From Apteryx mantelli (taxonomy: Eukaryota; Chordata; Aves; Apterygiformes; Apterygidae), in contig NC_089980.1 of the NCBI RefSeq assembly GCF_036417845.1, positions 39,182,501-39,246,500 on the forward strand: a stretch of DNA of 64,000 nucleotides. Direction: 5' to 3'. The position numbers and the translations under genes are program-made. Under the pieces are notes generated by a model. That model did not search any database, was not told the origin of the DNA, and saw nothing but the letters and a program-made list of their open reading frames with translations. This document shows positions 11,801 through 24,863 of this stretch, in pieces; within the stretch, counting starts at the first letter, position 1, and every line of letters starts with the position of its first letter.

Positions 11801-14800
11801 ACATCAGAACACGCAACTGAAAGTCACGAGCTGCAAGAAACAGAAGTAGATGTTCGGAATTGATAGGTTTCTGTTTTAGCTGCTATCCTGACACATAAAC
11901 ACTCATGACAGGCCAGGAGCTTAACAGAGGTCTTTACCATCCCACATCTGAATTCCAGCTGCCGAGCACAGAGTGAACATAGAGCCCTCATGACACAAAA
12001 CAGTCCATGCCAACCACGTGCTATTGCCCTCCGCATCTTCTTTCTCAAATTGAAGCATCTAGGTGCTTTGGGTCAGGTCGTCAGGTCCTGATCCTGATCC
12101 TACTACAGCTGCCCTTGCCTTCTGTCCTCTGGATGCCGAGGAGAGTGTCTGCCTACTCCCCTTTTGGATGTGTCAGCCTAAATTGACACCACTGCTGACT
12201 GTGACCATACTGAATATGAAAAGTAGGCATGCTGGGCATCTCTTTCTAACAAAGAGGTGTCAATACGTGGGTCTCAAATCACAGTGAAGTTTTTGTTTTG
12301 CCGCATCTGACTCTGTACAGTCTGTAAGCCTCTGATGACTCCAGCATTTGTTTCTAACACTTGCATGCAGTCTTATTTTCATTTTTATGTCAGTAGAAAC
12401 AACTCCATGCTTCATTGGCTCCACACTGCACGTTTGCAGTGCTAAATATATAGCAGGACCTGGCTCTGCAATCTTTTTCTGTAGATGCTTTATTATTTTG
12501 ACACCTACCTGTACCAGCCTGTTGACTGGGTATAATGTGGAGTGGTGGTTACATGTCTGTACACTCACTTATGTGATGACTAAACTGGGACCCAGTCAGA
12601 TCATACTATATCTACTATATCCAGTGAAAATGTGATCAATGTATACAGTCTTCTGTTAAGATGCATCTTCTAGTAAAGCCATCACAGAAAAACAAGAACT
12701 ATATTCTAGAACACATACATAGTTTCTTCTAGCCAAGGCAAACAAACCCACCTACCTTGCTTCAGGGGCCAATTTTTCCTGTACCATCAAGACAGGCCAC
12801 TTCACTCAACTTTGCTTATATTTCTGGCATATGAGACAGGCCCGAACAAATTCCTCAATGTGACATTTATTTGAGGCCACTATAAGGCATTTCTGGCCTT
12901 TCTCTGAGGTTTTCCAGTCCCTAAATGACCTTCATGCATCTTTTCTTGTACATTTTTCTGTAACACCTTAGGAATCATCATCTTGCTGCCTTTAAACAAA
13001 AGTCCATCAAGTACTAAGTGCTCCCCCCTCAGCTTCTAGGAGGGTCTACTAATATGCCAGCTAGCCGATCCTGAGCTAAAAGATTTGATTGCTTTCTGCA
13101 AAGTGTCTTCCTCAGCAGGCACAACAATAGTCCTTTTTTCACCTGAAGTTGAACTGGTAGTGCCAGATGTTTGCTTGTATACGTGTACTGTGTTTATCTA
13201 AAACAAATGCTCTGCAAAATCAAAACTCTTCTTGATTTGGTATTCAGTGTGCAAATCATACAGATTCATACACCACTGCTATGCTGGAGGCATTCACAGC
13301 TAACTTAGTTACATTCTTACTGTATTGTCCTTATCTTAAACACCCAGATCATATTATCAAGTAGACCTTAATGCTCTCTCTTATAAAGAAAAAAGTATTT
13401 TTACATATCTTAATATGTCAGTCCCCAGTACAGTCCAGAGGGTGTGTGAAGAAATCACATAGGTAGAGAATACATTCCCCACCACTGCAATGACAGCACC
13501 TTCTCCATGAAACAAAAGCCTGAACACACTTTAAGCATTTAATATGTTCCCCTGCCTCTCTTCTTATAAGTTATAATTTTCCAAGTCGTTATTTACCCCT
13601 AGATTTTATTTCCTGAACAAAACTGCCATGCTAGGGTAAGTTTCCTCTTAACCAAAAGTTCAGTAGCTTTCTTCTAGTATTGCTCTCATACTTTTATAGC
13701 ACATAAGTGTATCTTGGCTCAGGCACCTGAATCCGGCAGAAAATTTAAAAGTCTCATTTGCTTTCAGGAAGTCTCCTTTTGCTGCCATACTGTCCTACAA
13801 AGGACTGCATGGGAAGAACCACACTCCTATGAAAAACTCTTCTGTCCTGTAAGCATTTTGTTGTCAACCACGTGCCGTGCTCTGCTTGTTCTGATATCCA
13901 TTGTTGATCCTGCCTTTGGAACCCATTAGTCTCTGCCTCAGCTGTCCTCTTTTATAATCCTGTAGATTTTTTACTACATCCACAGTTATCTAGGTTTTTT
14001 TTTTTTTCCTACCAAGGATACAGGAAGAAATGGGAAGAAAAACAGACATAAAGGTTGGACAGACTCCTCATCTGATTGCATCCATTGTTCAGTTTAAATG
14101 TAGCCTTAACTTCCCAAAACTGCAAATGCAGCTCTTAACCCTAGATCAGTTACACTGATTTTTCACTTTCTTTTTCATAATCTCCATTTAAAATACATCA
14201 TTCATATGCTGGCAGGAGGGGTTCTCTGGAATGCAGTACTCAAATGTATGTTATACAGAGTAATCATTAGCTTTCCCTGCCCAAGTTAAGCTAAACCTAT
14301 GAAAAACACAAGAAGAAGGAATGCCAGAAATAAGGCCATCTTTTAATTGTGTTTCCTTACTGGGGCACCTGCTTCCTAAAGCTATACTGAAGTGCTGTTT
14401 AAGCTGTCTTCAGCTGTCCTCCACGTTTCTGGAGAGTTTCAACTCTGACAGGTTTTAACTGCTCCATTCTTTCACTCAGGTATTGTGTTAGGTTGTTTCA
14501 CATCTGGAATAAGTTCAGGTAACCACTCAGAGCCCTGGAGCATGACTGAACTCTTTGGCCAGTATTTGGGGTCTGACAAACCACCAGGCTGCAACGCCAG
14601 CTCCTGCACAGAGCAGCAGTGGGCTCCAAGCAGCTCACCCCAGAGATGGCAGAGCACAGCTCCCAGCATACTGCACTCAGCTCTAGCATCAACTCTGCAG
14701 GTCATCTTCCTCAAGTAGGCTGAGATCCAGCTCCCCCACTGACTTCTGTGCAGATTTGAAGAGGCTGATAGCACTGAGCATATATTTAGTTCCACAATAA

Positions 14801-15354
14801 AGCATCAGAACTGCACTAGTAAATAAAATTAGGATAATACTGTGTACTTTTAAAAATCCCACCTCAAATGATGAACAGTGTTACCTGCCCTCCTTGCCCA
14901 ACCAATAGGTTGTCATATTTATTCTACTGATCCAGGATTCCTAGGGTCTTTCTTGTGATCTGGGAGGCCAATGAGACAGTGTTTTACTTAAAACTTGGTT
15001 TTATTTTTAAAGGTTTATTTTAAATGCAGCTTGTAAATGAATTCTAATTTGACCTCTAATTTGAACTAATGATCAGTACTAGTATTTACATGAACCAAAT
15101 ATGCAACAGTTCATAAATCTGAGGTTTTTTTTTTTTTTAATTATTTGCTCTCTGGGACATATGCATAAACTACAAAACACACTAGACTATTAACTAACAC
15201 CTTTTGCCCTTATGGTTCTGAAACCAAAGTGTTCTTCCCTTGTCTATTCACTGTTTTTGTCTTTTCTGAATCCATTCAAACTTTATCCAATAAGTGTCAG
15301 CAAGTGATAGTCATATTGAATAAATGCAGAATTAGTAAACCCTCTAATTCCAAA

Positions 15355-15567
15355 GTGTTTAGCTTTGGAGCACAAGAAGTTAAACACTTTCTTGCAACAC
15401 ATTGTAAACATGTCAATGTGTTTAACATTTTAAATGTGTTCTGTTCCCTTGTGCATGTGTTTAGAAAGGAAACAGGTTATGATATTTAACTCGTGAATAG
15501 ATATATGTTCTCATTCTTACCAACACTTTTTAAACACTTGTGGATGCTTAAAATTATGATGTGTTTA
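15355..15567. promoter_or_regulatory. Homotypic cluster of GTGTTTA/TAAACAC motifs
   Basis: Exact copies lie at 15355-15361, 15381-15387, 15418-15424, 15457-15463, 15531-15537 and 15561-15567, on both strands. Related TGTAAACATG and GAACACGTTTG strings lie between or beside them. AAAGTGTTTA (15352-15361) and TAAACACTTT (15381-15390) form a perfect inverted pair. The motif overlaps the forkhead core (RTAAACA). Regulatory function is inference only. Confidence 0.3.
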
Positions 15568-16710
15568 AGATTTGAACACGTTTGCTTTTCTACACTCTTA
15601 ATCCAATGAATGTTTGATGCACTTATTTAGAACAGCCATGTTTTATCAGGCCAGCAAGGCATATATTTTATAAACAGTTGTGCTTGATTTTTTTCTAATT
15701 ATTGCTTCATTCTATTCAAAATTAGAAATATAATCAGACGAGATTTTAATACGGGGAGTGAAATTATTGGGCTAAGCAAAAGCTTACCTCATTTGTGAGG
15801 GGCAGAAGCAGCTACAATTTTTGAAACCTGTTTCCTTTCTCAAAGACAAGATTTTGCAATACATGGGAAACACAGGAAGTTTGAAACTGTAATGAAAAAA
15901 GCAAAAGAACATCTGCAAACATTTTCAAAGAGAGTTTTTTATTATTGGCTCTGCAGTTGGATAAAAGCATAAATTATCTGGAAATAAACTGACTATACTA
16001 CCCACATACATGCGTATGGGCTTACTCAGTGAGGAAATGGCAAAGTCCCATGCATCTTATAGACTACTGCTTTACCTGAACTCTGTTTACTAATCTAGCT
16101 GTACTTGGGCTATTTCTAACACTCCAAACCACCAAGCAGCTGCTAACAGCTGTCATTTAAAAAACACAAATGCCAGCAATAAAATTTTATCTTTCATTCC
16201 TTCAAATTAGCCTAACCTGAAGCCAAGCACAGGCAATGCTCAGTGCTTACACCCATGATATGCTATTTCAGGACTTGCAAATGATAAAAATTGATTCTTT
16301 TTTAGTGTGATAATTCCAATTTCCCCGTAAAACCCAACTGTAGTGGTTGTCAACTATTTCCATAACACAAGCCACGTTACAACAACAGAACAGTTCTATG
16401 TCTCCACTCTTGCCTGCTCCCCCCATCTTCCACCCTTGAGCCTGTCCAAAGGAAAAAGGTGGCTAGTCAAGATACCCTGAAACATCTTCATAACTCAGAG
16501 AAACAGCATTAAAGTCTTTCCAGGATTAGGCGCAGACATGTCACTTCCTAGCATGTGGAAAGGGAAAATTAAGTTCTGCTGGGTGTCTAATGAATCAGAC
16601 TTAAACCTTTCTCTTCTTCAAGAATCAGCTAGTGTGGATGCAGGAGGCTATGGATTATTTCTAATTTTATTTGTGAGCCAGCCATCCCAAGCTCATTTAT
16701 AAGCTTTATA

Positions 16711-16800
16711 TTTGTATTATAGTAATGCCGCTAAGCTCAGAAATCACTATATCGTTGTGCTGGGGGCTGTACAAGCCCTAGAAAGAGCTTCCATCCACCA
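16711..16800 (+). repeat. Ancient L3/CR1-type repeat fragment
   Basis: Contains TTGTGCTGGGGGCTGTACAA followed by GAAAGAGCTT. This resembles the conserved old amniote LINE-derived string with CATTGTGCTAGGCGCTGTAC and CCAAAGAGCTTACAATC. The 80-aa open frame starting at 16712 overlaps it and has no protein support. Confidence 0.55.
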
Positions 16801-17324
16801 GCAGGTCAAAGCAGAGACAGAGAGAACCAGTTTTTCCAAATTCCTAAAGAGGTCAGAGGAAACAGGACCCACCCTTCTCCTGCCTTTCAGTCCCCCGTCA
16901 TACCCCCCACGCCACAGAACTGCACTGCGGAAAGGGGACAGCCAAGTGGTGTGAAAATGTAAAAGAAAACCTAATATTCACATAACCCTTATGTCAGTCT
17001 GTAAGATACAAATGGGCCTCACTTCTGATATGTCAGCAGGAGTTTTCTGTCACCCTTCTTGAGTGACCATCCAGTGTCCGCACAGATGGACCCTGTGCAG
17101 TTCAGCTGGTTTTCTGCCCTGCAGAGGGAACTGTAAACTGCTGCAAGACCTTGTTATCTTTACCACTGGGCATCACAGTAACCCAGAGCTTTCATATTTG
17201 TTGGCATCGTGAATTATCCGGAGTGCTTCTCACAATTTGTTTTTAATGACAAGGAAATGAGGATGGTGGGATTCAGTCATACAGTAAGTACAACTCCACT
17301 GTGGAACTGTATTCAAAGGCACAT

Positions 17325-17525
17325 TCTGAAAATTTTCAGCCTTTGCTTAAGTGATAGCAATGTAAAAGCTTAACACTGGAGCCATTTAAATATTGAATGC
17401 CAGCTGCATTTTTATTGGCCGTCTGTGACTTCAAAGGCTTTTCCTCCTCTAATGCCTAGACAGGTAGGCTGCCCCGAAATCTCTCTGCCATGCTGACTTA
17501 CTGATTTTTAACTGATTTTATCTGC
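17325..17525 (-). repeat. Copy A of an unidentified inverted homologous pair
   Basis: Its reverse complement aligns along about 200 bp to 19195-19402. Positions 17393-17425 are an exact 33-base inverted match to 19300-19332; the core carries GGCCAATAAAAATG and the E-box CAGCTG. Outside the core the match continues with substitutions and small gaps: GGAAAAGCCTTTGAAGT, GGGCAGCCTA and TAAGTCAGC on one side, CTTAAG..CAAAG on the other. I cannot name the family; it could be an old amniote repeat or a duplicated regulatory element. Confidence 0.8.
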
Positions 17526-19194
17526 AGGCTTGTCAGGTTCCACACGTGCCTTAAAATGAACATTAAACATATTGAGGCTGAAATGAATTTCAGCATCTTA
17601 TAGTCCAGCTACAGCACTGACACATAATTAGGCAGTGAAAGGTTCATCTAAAACTACAAAGTAAAGATGTTCTTTGCACTCATGTAAACCTTCACTGCTT
17701 ATACTTCATTTCCAAGGTTTTAAAACAAGTACTCCAGAAAAGCAGATACTCTGCTGCTGTGCCAAGTTTTTATTTGCAAAAACAGTGAACAATGAGGAAA
17801 TTCAGTTTGATGCTTAATGTATTTTTCAGTTTCAACAACCTGGTCTTTACTACTTCGTTTTATAAGAGTATCTAAAGTCTTCATCCCAGTTCAGGACCCC
17901 ATTTGACTAGCTGCTTTGACCTAATAAGAGACAGGCCTTACTACAGGCAGCTTGCAGTCTTAAGGGGCAGAATTACATGTCAGTATAATGTTCCAGATAC
18001 CATCTGCCCGTAGGGGTACATCCACAGTACTGTAAAGAAATTTTTGGGCCTAACATCATACAACAATATTTTCCTCATTATATCCAAATGGCAGGTTTAT
18101 TTAATTGGGATACATTGGGCTATTTTCCTCCTACTTCCATAATTTGCTTAAGTGCTGCTTATTTGAGAATCTCTAAATCCTTTTGCACCGTGTTGTATGA
18201 ACAAGTTAGAAGATTCTAAAATGTTGCAGACGCTTGGACACAATTGCGTCTATAAGATTCTAATCTTGAAGTTTTATTACCATTGAAATCAATTTTATAA
18301 TAAAAATGTTGTTGCTTGTGCAGATAAAGGCACTATAATAAAGGCAAAATCACATATATTTCTGAATGTCCACTTAAGAATGCAGTGAGTTCATCTTACA
18401 TGGTAACCAACTCATAGACTTATGTCAGAGCTGCTAGCAGCAGAATATTAGATCTTGCTCTCAGTTAAAATACTGGCATTCAGTGAAATTGTCTGGAATA
18501 ACTGTTATTCTACTGAATACCTTACACCAGCATCAAGACAGGGCAAATTTAAACATTGTTATTATGCTCCAATGTCTTTGCTTTTGATATACACAGACCA
18601 CTTGAAAGATGAATTCTTCAGATGAATTTCAAGATATAGCTACTCTGCTTGACTTTCGGTAGTACAGTAGGTATCTCAGTTTTTCCTCCTCAGCTATTTG
18701 GAATAATGTCTTCAGGGTGACTGACAGATCTCCCATCTTCAGCTATACTCTTAGACTCTAATGTTACTTCCTAAATGTATGAAAAATCTTGCTATGGAAT
18801 GTCTGTTCAAAAAATGGGAACATCAAGATTCCCTGTCCTGGATAGAGAGGTCTTTTTTCAGCAAGGCATGTGCCAAAGAAATAACATGAAAACTTATTTT
18901 CAGGTGGGAGAGGGAAGAGGAAAAGTGGGGCTCTAACACATTTGGGTCAAATCTCTTTTACTGTCTGCTTGTCATCACATGAGTTTTATGCTAGAAACAG
19001 AAACAAACACCCTGTCAAAATACTTCAGGCATCTGTTATTTAAAGAGATCTCATGGACAGGTGAAATAGCAGACAGAATCAAAGAGGGGGAAAACAGTGA
19101 TGCAAATTTACTAACAATATAAAAATTTAAAAAATCCTAGGCAGGTCAATAGGAATGTACTTTCAAGCTAATTTCACACTGAAAAATCCACAGA

Positions 19195-19402
19195 CTTGTA
19201 GGTAAAGCCACCTTGAGAATCAATAAGTCAGCAAAGGCAGGTTTCAGGGCAGCCTATGGTACCTGTCTGGGCTTTAGAGCAGGAAAGCCTTTGAAGTTGC
19301 AGACGGCCAATAAAAATGCAGCTGGCATTCAAGGCTTAACCATCGCCAGCGTAGTTTTTATATTAGCAATGCTTAAGGCCAAAGTTGACCAACCTGAGAA
19401 TA
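19195..19402 (+). repeat. Copy B of an unidentified inverted homologous pair
   Basis: Partner of 17325-17525 in opposite orientation, about 1.7 kb away. It shares TAAGTCAGC, GGGCAGCCTA, GCCTTTGAAGT, the perfect core at 19300-19332, and the downstream CTTAAGG..CAAAG block. The 70-aa open frame at 19213-19425 covers this copy almost exactly. The other copy has no matching frame, so I treat the frame as chance. The core contains a CCAAT box, a TTTTATTGG posterior-HOX/CDX-like string on the other strand, and a CAGCTG E-box. Confidence 0.8.
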
Positions 19403-20757
19403 TTTGGTTAGCATACAACTGGTAAGGTGGCTGGACGCCCTTTAAACACAGACAATCTAGACATCATGTTTATTGAGAAACTGACACTTGCAAATAACAT
19501 GGAATTGGCCATTCTTACCAGGTCTCTGCTTAAGAGTGTTTTTAAACTGTCCAATTTTACTTTTATTATATATTTATGACTCAACCATGATTTGTGTTAG
19601 ACTTGTAAAATATACTTTACAACTGATTAAAATAACATGAGAAATTTTCTTTCAGTTCTTTTTCTGCTAGAAGCACTTATATAATGCACGATATATTTGA
19701 AATATATTTCTATTTTGAAATAGATCTTATAACATATATTATCAGATATACAGTCCCCTAAAAGTGATTAACTACAGTCCCTATTCATTTTTAACAGATT
19801 TCTTCAGATATATTTATTCTGAAAAGAAAGAGATACTTCTTCAGCATCTCATTGGTAGAGTGGCCTCCCCATGAAAATTGAACTGGCCCAGTAAAATAAC
19901 AATGTCTGCTATTTCTACTTTCATCTTAACATGTACAGATTTCAGGGTTTCCAACTGATCTGACAGAACACTTCCTGTTCAGGAAATAAACGTGTCAAAT
20001 GATTTCTTGATTTAAAGTGATGGATCACAGTAGCTCTCTGTACTGCAGGGGTGCTATTCTCATAAAACATATGCAACCTTTATTACTAAAATGGAGAGGA
20101 ATTACTCCAATATCACTTAGGGCAATTTCCTCGGCAGTCACTACATATCTCCAATATTACAAATCCCAAAAGGCAGGGGGGGAGTTGGAGGTAGCTTGAA
20201 TCCTCTGCTTACCTGGGGGCAGGCAGGGAGGGGGAAGAAAAAAGGAAAATCATTCTGCATGTCTGGAATTTGTGTAGTTTAATTTTTTTAAAAAAGAAAG
20301 TGAAACCCTTTTTGAAAAATAAAAAAATACACAAACAATTAAACTTCAATTCTTTTCATAACTTTTGTGATGTTTATTTCTAGAATCACTGTGATGCTTA
20401 TAAAGTTCAACACAAAGGTACTGCGATGGTAAATGAGGGTAATGATAGGTCTGTGATCTGAACTGAGTGACAAAAGGGAGCAAAAATCACATGATTTTTA
20501 ACAATATTGGATGCACAACCATATAATTTAGGGTAAAGAACTAGATCTGCTATATATGATTGAGAACAGGAGGAAAATGACTTGGAAAAGGACTAAAACA
20601 GGAACAGAGAGTACTTAGTAACAACATAACTAAGCAAGGTAATATAGGTCTTGGTCACCTAAGCAGAATAGCATTCAGTAGAGAGGGCTTCCTTCCCCTT
20701 GTGCTTCCAGTAAAGCAAAGGCATTACTGGAATATGCTTACCATTACAATGTCCCTG

Positions 20758-20879
20758 TTACTTAAAAAGAAGGTGAAGAACAGGAAATAGCTCAGAAAAG
20801 ACATTCTAAGTATGTCTTAATATATAATACTCAAAAAGATAGCGAAGAATGAATATTGGCTCAGAAAAGAGTTACTAAG
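20758..20879 (+). repeat. Diverged local tandem duplication
   Basis: Unit 1 (20758-20810) and unit 2 (20827-20879) share AAAAAGA..GAAGAA, GCTCAGAAAAGA and a final CTAAG, about three quarters identical by eye, with a short TATATAATA-type linker. Noncoding. Confidence 0.55.
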
Positions 20880-22629
20880 AAAGCCCTGCATACCCTCGAA
20901 CCAAAGCCTTGCAGACCTCTATTGGTTTAGAGTACACATAGAGGTCAAAGGATAACTCGGTCACAGTCTATAAGTACTTGCAGGGACAGTGGAGAGCTCT
21001 TTAATTCACCAGACGTAGGTATAATAAGATATCAGATTTGATGCAGGAGTTAAAGTGAAGTTGAATGACCTGTGTTTTACACTTCCGCAGAGCAGCTGAT
21101 CACAGTGATTACTTCTTCTCCTATTGCCAAAAAAATCCAGCCACTTGCAACCTCCCTGCAAAAAGCAAGAGCAGTACTTCCACCAGCAAGAAAACAAATA
21201 TGACTTAAGAGTCTATTCCTAAAATCCTCACTCACAGCAAAATGGCAGAGATGTTCCTGGGAGAGTTATATGAGAGGCAAAACTGAACAAAGGCCTCAGG
21301 ATGACCAAGTTCTTTTCTTACAGTAATCTGCTTTTCCTGATCCAAAGATTTAGCTGAATAGGTCAAAGTATCCCTGACATATGTGGTCACCTGCAGTTTG
21401 CAATTCTTTCCATGTTCCCATAGGATGTTTTGCAACTCTCTAATCTGGTGTTTTCCACGTGTAGCAATGGAAAGGATCTCTTTTTATCGGATTTCTTTGC
21501 AATGCCAACACTGAATGAGTGCTAACGTCACTTCCTTCCAGGTTCTCTGCCAGGCTAGAAGAATCAGGCTGTTTCATTTGCTCCACTACTGCCAAAGTTT
21601 TCTTCTGACAGACTGATCCTTACATTTTGCCCCACTTTTCAGAATAAGTCAGAATTTAAACGGTGAATTCACCTGTCATATGGCTGACATCAGCATGCAC
21701 AGACTTACGTGAAGACAGCCCAGGCCCCCATTTGTGTTTTGGGGTCTTGGATTCAGCGTTTACCCAGCTAATCATCACACAATCACAATTAGAAATCATA
21801 CCTACTGTATTTTCATATGTAGTGAGTACAAACGTATGCAGCCTACCTGACTATAACAGAAACCTTAAAATAACAGAGCCACTCAGTAACATCTATAAAA
21901 AAAAGGCAGGGTGGAGGGGGGGGGGGAGTAAAGAGTATTATTTTAGGGGGATGTTCATTCCTGATTAAGTAAAGACTAGAAACCTTACTGCAGATTTGTT
22001 TGGGACATCTCCTATAATTGCATCCTACAGTTGCTGGAGAAATCTTTGTGGAAAAGTTGAGTGGTTTACCAAAGAGAAAAAAACAGAAGTGACTCGTATC
22101 TCTTTCTCTTGAAAGAGAAGGTACTGGAAAAAAACTTATGGGAGGAATAGCAGGAACTTTTTCTAAAATCTCTCTAGTGGACAGGCTTTTAAGGTACCAT
22201 TTACAGCTGAAAAGGGAATGGAGTTTTTATTGCTATTTTGGAAGAATATCAATTCAGAAGAAATGGATGTGCATTAGGATATTACCTTAACACACAGGGC
22301 AAGTACAAATGACTATTCCAAAAAATTACTGCATGGAAGTCTAACAGACTAATGCGTTATCTAGCATTTTACACCATCTAGAAATATATTTAGTGGAAGA
22401 CATGACCAGGCAAAGGAGACATCAAGTTAATTTTAAAAGAGCAAGCATTAAGAAAAATATCATGTTTTAGAAGTTGGAGTGGAAATGAATTGCATTTTAA
22501 TTTCCTACTCATATTACTTCAGTGCTTCAGCCTACTGAAATCAGAGGCCCATGGGACTAGACACTGAAAAACAATTCTCCTTCCTGAGGAGATTCAAATG
22601 AAGTGCAGGAGACAGACACAGTTGGCAGG

Positions 22630-22705
22630 ACACCAAGAGTGATTTGCCCATCTTCTGTCAGTAGGACAGTGGCAAAACCAGGTTTTGAAGCCAGTTATTC
22701 GATTC
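22630..22705 (+). repeat. MIR/L3-like ancient SINE fragment (3' part)
   Basis: ACCAAGAGTGATTTGCCCAT, then GTAGGACAGTGGCAAAACC and AGGTTTTGAAGCCAG, resembles the AAGTGACTTGCCCA..GTGGCAGAGC..GGATTTGAACCCAG order of MIR/L3 tails. Confidence 0.5.
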
Positions 22706-24823
22706 CCATATGTGCCCCTTTCTTTAGCTCTCTCTGTCCTTCAACTAGCCTTCAATGCTACTACTAGCATCTTTAAAACAATCAAACTTCATATCAGGGA
22801 GAAAGCTGTGAGAAATTCTTATTTGGGGAAGGTAGGGAAAAGGACACAGTCTGCCAACAAGTCTGTCTGTTTCAGCAAGTGGACACATAACCCTGCTGTG
22901 AATAGGAGACAAATGTACAAATGATAGGACCCCTACCAACTACAGCTCCTCTTTCTATGAAACAGGAGACTAAGTTTAATTTCCTCTCATAAAAAGCATT
23001 AAAAGCCATAAACTTGTTTTTGTACTTAAGCAGAGTTGCACTTTTAATTTTAGCAAATCCAAGTGATCCTCTCATTGATGTCCCCAATGTCATAGGAGTA
23101 TGAATTATTGATATTGCTCGACTTTAATATTTTATGCTGCTGTGAAAATGGATAGCAGAGCCAAAACACAACCTGCAACTAAATTATGAAGGTCATCTAA
23201 AAGAATGCCAAGCAACTAAAGTCTGCTTCCCCAGATCAAAAGAAGGGCTGCAAATTTTCTGTTGAGTTATAAATTTCCTCTATTATTTATTAGTCATACA
23301 CAGCTGAGCAAGGTTTAAAATAAAATACTAGAATCTGAAATGCATTCCAGGAAAAAGGCTTGCTGTCATCAGCAGATGCAATTGGTTACAGCATTTTGTA
23401 ATGAGCTGTAATTTTCTGTGACAAGCATTTACTTATGTCACAGATTTCAAATCAGCTTCTTGCAAAATATACCAAAGTAACCTAACAAGTGGCACTGCTA
23501 ATTGCAAGCTTACTAGGTAAAAGCACAAAGGGTAGCTGAAGATGGTGACCAAATGGTAGTTAACTGATGAAATGACTGATTTCTCAGAGATCTTTACAAT
23601 TAAGGATCACATTCAATAGCTTACAACACCAGCTATGATATTTGAGAAAAAATAGCATCTGTAGCACAGCTGGAGCAGCTGTGTTGGAAAATCAATCATT
23701 GCCTGGCAACTGAACAACTGATTTTCCATCAATCAGTACACAAGGCGTTCTGTTAAGTTTATAAAACACATAAATTTGTTCAGTATCTGCAAATGCAATA
23801 AGTGTGTTAGAAATGTAAGAGGAATAGATAAAAGACATGTTTAAAGTGGATATCAGGTTTAGTATGAAAAGAGCTGTATTTATGCACACTGTAAATACAA
23901 TATTACAATAATGAACAGATGAACTGCTCAGTGTGATTAGCTCTGACAATAGATAGAGCCAAGAGTAATCCAGAAACAAGAACTTTTTCCACTGTAGCAA
24001 ACATCTTGTGCTACACAACTCTAATTTTTCTTCTTGATAAAATGGCCATTCATGGAAACAGTTACTCCTGATTGTGCCAAGAACTCATAAATCCCTGTAA
24101 ATTCCTGCAGCTTAGGCTGTTTTCTAGAATTTTATTGGCCTGAGCCCATCAGCAATACTGCAAATCTTATCATTCTGTTGAGATTACACCAGTTCTATAA
24201 CAATTTCTCCGAGCTCATTTTTAAAGGACAATAAAGATGGTAACTGTTCTTCTAAATGCAACATAAAAGAAGAAGTGAGGGCGGGGGAGTTATACCAGAA
24301 ATTGTACTACAGCTATGATACCCATTAAACATAAGCCTACTGCTGAATGCCAAGCTTCAGCAAGGGGCAGAGATGCATTTATATGCAAAGTGATAGCCAT
24401 AACTAGTCATGATACTCAACAGAACTGAAATAGCCAACAGCCCAACCTGGCAATCTTTGCCAATTTGATATCCTTCCCTTTGGACACTGCCATCTCCCCT
24501 TGGTCACAGCCATCTGGAAGGCAATAGGCTTGGGAAGCTCCATAGCTCTAGACTCCATTTTAACCAGAAGCACCTCTTATGACTCTGGTACCCACAAGCC
24601 TTTCCTCTCAGTGCCCATCAACCGTCCCCCAATACTACTGAGCTGGTCCCAAACCACGGGATACAGTATGGTCTTGTATAAATTCTACTAACTGGGAGAT
24701 TCACCCAACACCTGCAAAAAGATCTATTGCCTTAAGCATGCCTAACTAAAGAAAGATTGGAACGGTTTTAGATGAACACAGTGAGAAGAACCTGGTATTG
24801 CACAAAGAATGAGACAGGGAGTT

Positions 24824-24863
24824 ATCAATGCAGTCATAGCCAAATCAATGCAATCATAACCAA
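24824..24863 (+). repeat. 20-bp tandem duplication
   Basis: ATCAATGCAGTCATAGCCAA is followed directly by ATCAATGCAATCATAACCAA (18 of 20 identical). A simple local duplication. Confidence 0.8.

Larger units (their letters stand above)
6054..16710. other. Gene-free stretch
   Basis: Apart from the MIR-like copy (8600-8800) and the motif cluster at 15.4 kb, I recognise nothing. Frames at 8323-8547, 11308-11568, 12260-12635 and 14472-14795 overlap frames on the opposite strand, lack homology, and show no splice context. TGACGTAA at 7600-7607 and CTATAAATGG at 7640-7649 are the only promoter-like strings I noted. Confidence 0.55.

Noticed and set aside
12260-12635. Overlapping 102- and 95-codon frames on opposite strands
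   Set aside because: Mutually overlapping frames in unique AT-rich DNA without similarity; typical of chance.
14472-14795. 107-codon minus-strand frame with many Cys/Trp
   Set aside because: Two further frames overlap it and none resembles a known protein; local GC content explains the absence of stops.
19213-19425. 70-codon frame over inverted-repeat copy B
   Set aside because: The homologous copy A has no matching frame and the alignment has frame-breaking gaps, so conservation is not at the protein level.
24121-24141. TTTTATTGGCC string as a third copy of the inverted-pair core
   Set aside because: Only about 11 bases match and the flanks do not; consistent with chance.
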